Shown: in pieces, positions 1 through 4,968 of the stretch
Position numbering within the stretch: position 1 is the stretch's first letter
Layout: each line of letters begins with the position of its first letter
Translations under genes and position numbers: made by a program
From: Comamonadaceae bacterium
Lineage (GTDB): Bacteria > Pseudomonadota > Gammaproteobacteria > Burkholderiales > Burkholderiaceae_C
Assembly: GCA_021286965.1 (NCBI GenBank)
Contig: JAJTBK010000065.1
Location: 1-5,218 of the forward strand
Length of the DNA stretch: 5,218 bases
Direction of reading: 5' to 3'
Notes under the pieces: generated by a model
The model's input: only the letters and a program-made list of their open reading frames with translations
Databases searched by the model: none
Told to the model about the DNA's origin: nothing

Positions 1-528
1 GGCCTCCATCAGGTGCGCCGCGCGCTCGCCCAGCGCCGTGCGCGCCAGCAGGTACACATAGGGGTAAAGGGCAAAGATGAAGACCCAGACCGCGCCGCCC
101 AGGCTGCGCACTTCAGGCAGCAGCCGGCCTTCGAGGCCGAAGCTGGCACGCAGCCAGACCTGCAGCGGGCCGCTGAACTGCAAAAAATCGGTATAGGCAT
201 AGGCCGTGACGTACGCCGGCATGGCCAGGGGCAGCAGCAGCAGCCATTCCATCTGCCGGCGGCCTGGAAAGTCAAACAGCGTCACGGCCGCCGCCGTCGC
301 CATGCCCAGCACCGCCGCACCCAGCGCCACCCACAGCCCGAGCCAGAGCGTGGTCCAGAAATACCCCGGCAGCACCGTTGCCGCCATCTCGCGCAAGATG
401 GCCAGGGCCTGCGCGCCCTCCTGCCCCGACGGCAGCCAGGCGCCAAACAGCGCCAGCACGGGCAGCGACAACAAGCCCGCCAGCAAGAGCAGCGGCAGGG
501 TACGAAAAGCAGCAGGTGGAGTGTGCAA
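1..528 (-). CDS. fbpB: Ferric-iron-type ABC transporter permease (FbpB-like), 3' part cut off by window edge
   Basis: This is the N-terminal 176 residues of an inner-membrane permease that would carry Fe3+ across the cytoplasmic membrane, powered by the divergently encoded ATPase. Hydrophobic segments lie at about residues 11-32, 57-80, 94-112 and 145-162. The last one contains a FALYPYVYLLARTAL stretch and runs into ERAAHLMEA, the start of the first cytoplasmic EAA loop, which contacts the ATPase. Family members have about 500 or more residues and two fused permease halves, so most of the gene lies beyond the window. The frame is open from a TGA at 556-558. It has no ATG or GTG before the first membrane segment, so I chose TTG at 526-528 (MHTPPAAFRTLPLLLLAG). 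That start has no clear ribosome site and is uncertain. The iron assignment rests on resemblance to FbpB and on the neighbour; another substrate is possible. Confidence 0.82.
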   Translation of the reverse strand, partial: MHTPPAAFRTLPLLLLAGLLSLPVLALFGAWLPSGQEGAQALAILREMAATVLPGYFWTTLWLGLWVALGAAVLGMATAAAVTLFDFPGRRQMEWLLLLPLAMPAYVTAYAYTDFLQFSGPLQVWLRASFGLEGRLLPEVRSLGGAVWVFIFALYPYVYLLARTALGERAAHLMEA

Positions 529-577
529 AACAAAAACAGCCAGGTTGCCAAGCGATCAGGACAACAGGCTGCCCCAT

Positions 578-602
578 GCGAATGCGAATTTTAAGCATTT
601 GC
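578..602. promoter_or_regulatory. Candidate Fur-type operator between permease and ATPase genes
   Basis: Two back-to-back GCGAAT hexamers (578-583 and 584-589) resemble the GATAAT units of Fur boxes. An imperfect inverted repeat, GCGAATGC (578-585) against GCATTTGC (595-602), matches at 7 of 8 positions with a 9-nt spacer. The site lies between the two divergent iron-transport genes and would cover the -35 region of the ATPase promoter and the -10 of a permease promoter. Iron repression through Fur is an inference from gene function plus this weak match. Confidence 0.35.
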
Positions 603-614
603 GCCCGCCTACAA
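588..614 (-). promoter_or_regulatory. Possible permease promoter
   Basis: On the minus strand TAAAAT (588-593) matches five of six -10 consensus bases. TTGTAG (609-614) is a weak -35 with a short 15-nt spacer. It would give a leader of roughly 50 nt before the TTG at 528. It overlaps the oppositely oriented ATPase promoter, so the two could compete or be co-regulated. The -35 match is poor. Confidence 0.3.
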
Positions 615-615
615 T
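610..615 (+). promoter_or_regulatory. -10 element of the ATPase gene promoter
   Basis: TACAAT matches the sigma-70 -10 consensus at five of six bases in a locally AT-rich patch of otherwise GC-rich DNA. Only 7 nt separate it from the ATG at 623, so transcription would begin at or next to the start codon. No convincing -35 lies 16-18 nt upstream (the region reads GAATTTTA), which could mean dependence on an activator or a weak promoter. Confidence 0.45.
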
Positions 616-622
616 TTGGCCC

Positions 623-1687
623 ATGTTCTTAAGCGTTTCCCAATTGAGCGTGGCCTACGCCGGACGCTCGCGTGCGGCGGTGGCCGGTGTCAGCCTGGGC
701 CTGGCCGCCGGCGAGATTGGCGTGCTCATCGGCCCCTCGGGCTGCGGCAAGACGACGCTGCTGCGCGCCGTCGCCGGGCTCGAAGCCGCCAGCGGCGGGC
801 AGATTGCGCTCTCGGGCGCGGTCGTCAGCCGCCCCGGCTACAGCCTGGCGCCGGAGCAGCGGCGCATCGGCATGGTGTTCCAGGACTACGCGCTGTTTCC
901 GCACCTCACGGTCGGGCGCAACGTGGCCTTTGGCATCCATGCGCTGGCGCGCGCCGAGCAGGCCGCGCGCGTGACCGAGGTGCTGGCCCTGGTCGGCCTC
1001 GAAGGCAGCGCCGCGCGCTACCCGCACGAGCTCTCGGGCGGGCAGCAGCAGCGCGTGGCGCTGGCGCGGGCGCTGGCGCCGCGCCCGCAGCTGATGCTGC
1101 TCGACGAGCCGTTCTCCAACCTTGACGTCGAGCTGCGCGAACGCCTGGCGCACGAGGTGCGCGCCATCCTCAAGGCCGCAGGGGCAACCGCGCTCTTCGT
1201 CACCCACGACCAGCTCGAAGCCTTTGCCATTGGCGACCGCATCGGCGTCATGCACGACGGCCAGCTGCACCAGTGGGACGAGGCCTACGCCCTGTACCAC
1301 CGCCCGGCGACACGCTTTGTCGCCGACTTCATCGGCCACGGCGTGTTCGCCCCGGCGACGCTGGTGCAGCGCGCTGGCGGCGTGGTGGCGCAGACGCCGC
1401 TGGGCGAGCTCGCCGACCTCGATGAGTGCCCCCTGCCCAGCGCCTACCCCGGCGGCCAGTGCGATGTGCTGCTGCGCGCCGACGACATCGTGCACGACGA
1501 CCATGCGCCGGTGCAGGCGCAGATCGTGCGCAAGGCGTTTCGCGGCGCCGAGTTTCTCTACACCCTGCGCCTGGCCAGCGGCCTGACGCTGCTCGCGCAC
1601 GTACCCAGCCACCACGACCACGCCCTGGGCGAGTGGATCGGCATCCGCGTGCAGGCCGACCATGTGGTGACCTTCCCACGCGCCTGA
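623..1687 (+). CDS. fbpC: Ferric-iron ABC transporter ATP-binding protein (FbpC-like)
   Basis: This cytoplasmic ATPase would energise Fe3+ import through the divergently encoded permease. The 354-aa length is normal for the FbpC/CysA/PotA group. Visible motifs in order are Walker A GPSGCGKT (37-44), Q-loop Gln87 in MVFQDYALFP, the signature LSGGQ (137-141), Walker B LMLLDEP (157-163), D-loop SNLD (165-168) and H-loop His195 in FVTHDQ. From about residue 245 a TOBE-like regulatory domain follows. Its DVLLRADDIVHDD and LLAHVPSHHDHALGEWIGI segments resemble FbpC rather than sugar or polyamine transporters. The frame is open far upstream, but the ATG at 623 matches the usual family N-terminus (MFLSVSQLSVAYAG), and upstream codons only shadow the permease gene. 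There is no Shine-Dalgarno sequence. The substrate call is by resemblance; the ATPase call is certain. Confidence 0.95.
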   Translation: MFLSVSQLSVAYAGRSRAAVAGVSLGLAAGEIGVLIGPSGCGKTTLLRAVAGLEAASGGQIALSGAVVSRPGYSLAPEQRRIGMVFQDYALFPHLTVGRNVAFGIHALARAEQAARVTEVLALVGLEGSAARYPHELSGGQQQRVALARALAPRPQLMLLDEPFSNLDVELRERLAHEVRAILKAAGATALFVTHDQLEAFAIGDRIGVMHDGQLHQWDEAYALYHRPATRFVADFIGHGVFAPATLVQRAGGVVAQTPLGELADLDECPLPSAYPGGQCDVLLRADDIVHDDHAPVQAQIVRKAFRGAEFLYTLRLASGLTLLAHVPSHHDHALGEWIGIRVQADHVVTFPRA

Positions 1688-1694
1688 ATTTCAG

Positions 1695-1702
1695 TGTTTT
1701 TG
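1695..1702 (+). repeat. Left direct repeat TGTTTTTG flanking the MITE-like element
   Basis: This 8-bp sequence is identical to 1840-1847 and abuts the left end of the inverted-repeat element exactly, as a target-site duplication would. It begins 7 nt after the ATPase stop codon. Confidence 0.6.
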
Positions 1703-1731
1703 CCTGATTAGCGACCTGCCTCAGACAAACC

Positions 1732-1757
1732 CCGTTCGCCCTGAGCTTGTCGAAGGG
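1732..1757 (+). repeat. REP-like palindromic unit, copy 1
   Basis: This 26-nt unit begins CCGTTCG and has the core CTGAGCTTGTCGAAG. It folds on itself through CCCT (1739-1742) with AGGG (1754-1757), closed additionally by G1738-C1758. It also pairs at 22 of 24 positions with the inverted copy at 1780-1803, so alternative long and short hairpins exist. It resembles a palindrome I recall as dispersed in many proteobacterial genomes. Confidence 0.75.
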
Positions 1758-1777
1758 CTGTTCGCACATCACGCCCT

Positions 1778-1803
1778 GGCTTCGACAAGCTCAGCCCGAA
1801 CGG
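1778..1803 (-). repeat. REP-like palindromic unit, copy 2 (inverted)
   Basis: Read on the minus strand, this is the same 26-nt unit as copy 1 but with GG in place of CC at unit positions 8-9 and CC in place of GG at positions 25-26. Its own stem, GGCT with AGCC, is thereby kept. The pair in opposite orientation is typical of REP doublets. Confidence 0.75.
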
Positions 1804-1839
1804 ATAGGGGCAAACATCTGAGGCAGATCACCAACCAGG

Positions 1840-1847
1840 TGTTTTTG
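1840..1847 (+). repeat. Right direct repeat TGTTTTTG flanking the MITE-like element
   Basis: This copy is identical to 1695-1702 and abuts the right end of the element. It also forms the first bases of the double-hairpin repeat that follows, so the insertion seems to have split that repeat from its natural left edge. Confidence 0.6.
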
Positions 1848-1896
1848 GCGCCCAGCGTTTACAGGATAAGCGCTACCAGCTATCAAATCAATAGCT
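1842..1896. repeat. Double-hairpin intergenic repeat, copy 1 (Comamonadaceae type)
   Basis: There are two adjacent hairpins. The first is AGCGTTT (1854-1860) with AAGCGCT (1868-1874), 7 pairs including one G-U, with a 7-nt loop. After 3 nt comes AGCTAT (1878-1883) with ATAGCT (1891-1896), 6 perfect pairs, again with a 7-nt loop. The same geometry and related bases recur at 3958-3999. I recognise the AGCTATCAA-AATAG style from Comamonadaceae intergenic regions. On the minus strand the last arm overlaps the plsC stop codon (TAG, 1895-1897). The paired stems may help end or stabilise the pyr-plsC transcript, though no U-run follows in that direction. Confidence 0.65.
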
Positions 1897-2644
1897 ACAA
1901 AGACTGCCGCAGGGCATCGACCCGGGCGTGCAGGGCGTCGCTGAAGGCGCGCCGCTCGCGCCCCTGGGCACGCTCGGGAGCGCCAAAGTGCACCTGCGCC
2001 ACCAGGGCGTCGGCGCACAGGGTACGCCAGATGGAGCCAAGCAGGGTCTCATCGCCGATGTAGCTCGGCGCAAAGCTGGTCGCGCCCTGGGCATCGACAA
2101 AGCGCAGGCCCACGGGCTGCACCGGGGCGTCGGCGCCAATGGCGGCCTGCAGCAAATTGGCGTGAAAGGGCAGCATTTGGCGGCCATCGCCCGTGGTGCC
2201 CTCCGGGAACACGGCCAGCACCTGACCCTGGGCCAGCGCGGCCTGCATGTCGTGCACCATGCGCAGCGCATCGCGGCGCGAGCTGCGCTCGATGTAGAGC
2301 GTGCCGCCCGCCGTCGCCAGGGTGCCGACCAGGGGCCAGTTCTGCACGTCGCTCTTGCTGATGAAGCGACAATAGCGCGCTGCGTGCAGCACCGGGATGT
2401 CGAGCCAGGAAATGTGGTTCGCCACCAGCAGCAGCGGCCCCTGCAGCGCCGGCTGGCCCTGCACCTGCAGGCGGATGCCAGCGCAGGCCAGGAGGGCGAT
2501 CGACCAGGCCTGCACCTGCGCCTGCTGCTGCTCGGCCGACCAGCGCGGAAAGCGCCAGCCCACCAGCCACAGCCCGTGCAGCAGATGCCACAGCAGCGCG
2601 CCCAGGCGCCGGGCGGCGCGCAGCGCCCGTCCGATGCGGCTCAA
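1895..2644 (-). CDS. plsC: PlsC-type 1-acylglycerol-3-phosphate / lysophospholipid acyltransferase
   Basis: This membrane-associated acyltransferase of the PlsC (LPLAT) family would typically convert lysophosphatidic acid to phosphatidic acid using acyl-ACP or acyl-CoA in phospholipid synthesis. Its 249 aa length is normal. Family blocks are present: the catalytic NHISWLD (76-82; His77 and Asp82 form the HX4D motif), GGTLYIER (113-120) and the phosphate-binding FPEGTT (146-151). Hydrophobic stretches near residues 14-30 and 47-57 may anchor it. I chose TTG at 2642-2644 as start. It overlaps the pyrC' stop by 4 nt (TTGA), and AGGTGG (2655-2660) lies 10 nt upstream as a ribosome site. There is no ATG or GTG close to the usual N-terminus. 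Related family enzymes acylate other lysophospholipids or ornithine lipids, so the exact substrate is not proven. Confidence 0.9.
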   Translation of the reverse strand: MSRIGRALRAARRLGALLWHLLHGLWLVGWRFPRWSAEQQQAQVQAWSIALLACAGIRLQVQGQPALQGPLLLVANHISWLDIPVLHAARYCRFISKSDVQNWPLVGTLATAGGTLYIERSSRRDALRMVHDMQAALAQGQVLAVFPEGTTGDGRQMLPFHANLLQAAIGADAPVQPVGLRFVDAQGATSFAPSYIGDETLLGSIWRTLCADALVAQVHFGAPERAQGRERRAFSDALHARVDALRQSL

Positions 2645-3933
2645 CGCTCGAACGCCACCTGGCCGCCGACCAGGGTCGTGCGCACGCGCAGCGGCAGCTC
2701 GTAGCCACCAAACGGCGTGTGCTTGCCCTGGCTGGCGAGGGCGCCGGCCTGCACCACCCAGGCATCGGCCGGATCGACGATGGCAACGTCGCCCACCCCG
2801 CCTTCGACCAGGCGGCCGATGCTCGCCTGCAGCGTGCCCAGGGCGTTGCCCAGGACGCCGGCAGCGGCGCTGGTGACCACCGCCAGCGCGCGCTGCAGCG
2901 GCAGGCCACGCTCGTGCGCCCATTTCACGGCCACGGGCAGCAGCAATTCGAGCCCGGTGGCGCCGGGCTCGGCCTCGGCAAAGGGCAGGTGCTTGGCGTC
3001 GGCGGCGACGGGGTTGTGGTCCGACACCAGGGCGTCGATGGTGCCGTCGAGCAGGGCCGCGCTCAGGGCCGCGCGGTCGCGCTCCTGGCGCAGCACCGGA
3101 ATCAGGCGCGCGCGGCTGTCGAAGTAGCCGATGTCGTTCTCGGTCAGCAAGAGCGAGTTGATGCTGACGTCGCAGCTCACGGGCAGGCCGACGGCCTTGG
3201 CGCGGCGCACCAGCTCGACGCCGGCGGCGCTGGAGAGGCGGCACAGGTGCACGCGCGCCGGCGTGCTCTGGAGCAGCTCGAAAATGGTGTGCAGCGCAAT
3301 CGTCTCGGCCGCCACCGGCACGCCCGCCAGGCCCATGCGCGTGGCCAGCGGGCCGCTGGCGGCCACGCCCTTGCCCAGGTGCAGCTCCTGCGGGCGCAGC
3401 CAGACGGTGTAGCCGAAGGTGGCGGCGTACTGCAGCGCGCGCGCCAGGGTTTGCGTGCTCGCCAGCGGCACGTCGGCCTGGCCGAAGCCGACGCAGCCGG
3501 ACTCGGTGAGCTCGGCCATCTCGGTCAGCACCTCGCCAGCGAGGCCGCGCGTGAGCGCGCCCAGCGGGAACAGGCGCGCCTGGTGCAGCTTCTCGGCACG
3601 GAACTTGAGCATTTGCACCAGGCCGGGTTCGTCGAGCACCGGGTCGGTGTCGGGCGGGCACACCAGGCTGGTGACGCCACCGGCCACGGCGGCGGCCATT
3701 TCGGATTCAAGCATCCGCTCGTGCTCGTGGCCGGGCTCGCGCATCCGCGCCGCCAGATCGACCAGGCCGGGCAGCACCCAGCAGCCGCTGGCGTCGATGG
3801 TGCGGTGGGGCGTGAAGTCGGCCGGGCAGCGATCGACGGCAATGATGCGCCCGGCCGCCAGCGCCAGCGGGCCCACCTTGTCCAGGCCGCTGGCGGGGTC
3901 GATGAGGCGGCCGTTTTCAATCAGGATTTTCAT
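2641..3933 (-). CDS. pyrC: Dihydroorotase-like protein PyrC', probably catalytically inactive partner of PyrB
   Basis: This 430-aa amidohydrolase-fold protein is in the dihydroorotase family and lies directly after pyrB. Active type I enzymes carry DLHVHLREPG; here residues 59-68 read DLAARMREPG, so both metal-binding histidines are gone (Ala61, Arg63). The usual TPHH block reads SINS (257-260), the usual DDG loop reads QAD (152-154), and TDHAPH reads SDHNPV (304-309), keeping only Asp305. The rest of the fold is intact, with no frameshift. In Pseudomonas, pyrB is followed by a non-catalytic pyrC' that holds the aspartate carbamoyltransferase holoenzyme together. I infer the same role here, with the true dihydroorotase encoded elsewhere. 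The ATG at 3931-3933 gives MKILIENGRLIDPA, the normal family start; an upstream start at 3972 would only add residues from the repeat. It is translationally coupled to plsC. Confidence 0.92.
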   Translation of the reverse strand: MKILIENGRLIDPASGLDKVGPLALAAGRIIAVDRCPADFTPHRTIDASGCWVLPGLVDLAARMREPGHEHERMLESEMAAAVAGGVTSLVCPPDTDPVLDEPGLVQMLKFRAEKLHQARLFPLGALTRGLAGEVLTEMAELTESGCVGFGQADVPLASTQTLARALQYAATFGYTVWLRPQELHLGKGVAASGPLATRMGLAGVPVAAETIALHTIFELLQSTPARVHLCRLSSAAGVELVRRAKAVGLPVSCDVSINSLLLTENDIGYFDSRARLIPVLRQERDRAALSAALLDGTIDALVSDHNPVAADAKHLPFAEAEPGATGLELLLPVAVKWAHERGLPLQRALAVVTSAAAGVLGNALGTLQASIGRLVEGGVGDVAIVDPADAWVVQAGALASQGKHTPFGGYELPLRVRTTLVGGQVAFER

Positions 3934-3957
3934 GGTTTCAAGCCAAATTGGCCGCCA

Positions 3958-3999
3958 GGGCTTATGCAGCAAGCGCCAGCAGCTATCAATTTAATAGTA
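3958..3999. repeat. Double-hairpin intergenic repeat, copy 2, between pyrB and pyrC'
   Basis: This copy has the same architecture and orientation as that at 1842-1896. The first stem pairs GGGCTT (3958-3963) with AAGCGCC (3971-3977) with one bulged G, around a 7-nt loop. After 3 nt, GCTAT (3982-3986) pairs with ATAGT (3994-3998), including one G-U, around another 7-nt loop. Over 30 aligned bases (from AAGCGC) 23 match copy 1. It fills the 67-nt gap between pyrB and pyrC' and begins one base after the pyrB stop, so it would sit in the operon mRNA as a possible processing or attenuation point. Confidence 0.6.
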
Positions 4000-4000
4000 T

Positions 4001-4963
4001 TCAAGCCTCGTTGCCGGCAACGATGGACATCACCGCCATGCGCACGGCGATGCCGAAGGTGACCTGCGGCAGGATCACGGCCTGCGGGCCATCGACGACT
4101 TCGGAGGCAATCTCCACCCCCCGGTTGATGGGGCCGGGGTGCATGACGATGGCATCGCTCTTGGCCAGCTGCAGCTTCTCCTCGGTCAGGCCAAAGCTCT
4201 TGAAATACTCCTGGCTCGACGGCAGCAGCGCGCCGCTCATGCGCTCGTTTTGCAGGCGCAGCGTGATGACCACGTCGCAGTCCTTGATGCCTTCTTCGAG
4301 CGTGTGGCACACGCGCACGCCCATGTGCGACAGATCGCCCGGCACCAGCGTGCGCGGGCCGACCACGCGCACCTCGGCGCAGCCCAGGGTGGTGAGGGCG
4401 TGGATGTCCGAGCGCGCCACGCGCGAGTGCAGCACGTCGCCGACGATGGCCACCGTGAGGTTGGAAAAATCGCGCTTGTAGTGGCGGATGGTGAACATGT
4501 CCAACAGGCCCTGCGTCGGGTGCGCGTGGCGCCCGTCGCCGGCGTTGACCACGTGCACGTGCGGCGCCACGTGCTGCGCAATCAGGTAGGGCGCGCCCGA
4601 CTCGCTGTGGCGCACGACGAAGATGTCGGCGGCCATGGCCGAGAGGTTGTCGATGGTGTCGAGCAGCGTCTCGCCCTTGGCGGTGGAGCTGCGCGCAATG
4701 TCGAGGTTGAAGACGTCCGCCGACAGGCGCTTGGCCGCGATCTCGAACGTGGTGCGTGTGCGCGTGCTGTTCTCGAAGAACAGGTTGAACACGCTCTTGC
4801 CGCGCAGCAGCGGCACCTTCTTGACTTCGCGCTCGTGCACGCTGACGAAGTTGGCTGCCGTGTCGAGGATGTGCGTGACGATGTCGCGCGGCAGGCCCTC
4901 GACGGACAGCAGGTGGATCAGTTCGCCGTTGCGGTTGAGTTGGGGGTTGCGGTGGTGTCGCAC
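4001..4963 (-). CDS. pyrB: Aspartate carbamoyltransferase catalytic chain
   Basis: This enzyme catalyses the committed step of pyrimidine synthesis, carbamoyl phosphate plus aspartate to N-carbamoylaspartate, in the cytoplasm. With the chosen start it has 320 aa. The carbamoyl-phosphate loop FFENSTRTR is at 62-70 (STRT 66-69). The 80s-loop Lys96 lies in STAKGE, Arg118-His119 in VRHSESGAP, and His148 and Gln151 in HAHPTQG. The C-terminal [12 protein letters not shown] loop is present. An N-terminal extension of about 14 residues before ELIHLL suits the class that works with PyrC'. A perfect AAGGAGG (4974-4980) lies within the end of pyrR. GTG at 4961-4963 is 10 nt from it. GTG at 4970-4972 overlaps the pyrR stop (GTGA) but is only 1 nt from the ribosome site, so I prefer 4963. 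All catalytic residues I can check are present. Confidence 0.95.
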   Translation of the reverse strand: MRHHRNPQLNRNGELIHLLSVEGLPRDIVTHILDTAANFVSVHEREVKKVPLLRGKSVFNLFFENSTRTRTTFEIAAKRLSADVFNLDIARSSTAKGETLLDTIDNLSAMAADIFVVRHSESGAPYLIAQHVAPHVHVVNAGDGRHAHPTQGLLDMFTIRHYKRDFSNLTVAIVGDVLHSRVARSDIHALTTLGCAEVRVVGPRTLVPGDLSHMGVRVCHTLEEGIKDCDVVITLRLQNERMSGALLPSSQEYFKSFGLTEEKLQLAKSDAIVMHPGPINRGVEIASEVVDGPQAVILPQVTFGIAVRMAVMSIVAGNEA

Positions 4964-4968
4964 GGGAT

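Larger units (their letters stand above)
1703..1839. mobile_element. 137-bp MITE-like element with terminal inverted repeats
   Basis: The ends are imperfect inverted repeats of 24 bp (1703-1726 and 1816-1839), identical at 19 of 24 positions, with an uninterrupted 10-bp core CTGCCTCAGA (1716-1725) against TCTGAGGCAG (1817-1826). Identical TGTTTTTG octamers lie immediately outside both ends, which is what an insertion with an 8-bp target duplication leaves. The interior holds no reading frame, only two inverted REP-like units. The element is therefore non-autonomous, and any mobilising transposase would be elsewhere. I cannot assign it to an IS family. In the rightward direction the hairpin is followed by TGTTTTTG, so it may also terminate transcription of the ATPase gene between the convergent genes. 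Confidence 0.55.

Noticed and set aside
13..594. 193-codon plus-strand frame rich in Gln and Arg
   Set aside because: It is antisense to the permease, whose membrane segments and EAA loop show the true frame.
556..598. ATG at 596-598 on the minus strand as the permease start, or a frameshift joining it
   Set aside because: That frame is not the permease frame, and its product is not membrane-like past the first residues. A TGA at 556-558 closes the permease frame upstream, and the TTG at 528 gives a normal N-terminus without a frameshift.
206..622. Upstream in-frame extension of the ATPase gene
   Set aside because: It only shadows the permease gene and the divergent promoter; homologous ATPases begin just before the Walker A domain as the ATG at 623 does.
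629..1663. 344-codon minus-strand open frame opposite the ATPase gene
   Set aside because: It is antisense to a clear ABC ATPase, has no family motifs, and is explained by high third-position GC.
1816..1828. Small palindrome ATCTG-AGG-CAGAT as an operator
   Set aside because: It lies wholly within the right terminal repeat of the MITE-like element, which explains it better, and no promoter is nearby.
2645..3661. Upstream extension of the plsC frame through pyrC'
   Set aside because: The upstream part is Arg/Ala/Gly-rich shadow of pyrC'; recognisable acyltransferase sequence begins only after the pyrC' stop.
4011..4020. Perfect palindrome TTGCCGGCAA
   Set aside because: It lies within the pyrB C-terminal codons (IVAGNEA region), is short, and is expected by chance in GC-rich coding DNA.
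2719..4062. 447-codon plus-strand open frame opposite pyrC'
   Set aside because: It is a mirror of the GC-rich pyrC' codons, rich in Gly, Ala, Gln and Arg with no recognisable domain, and it crosses the repeat and the pyrB 3' end. It is a strand shadow.
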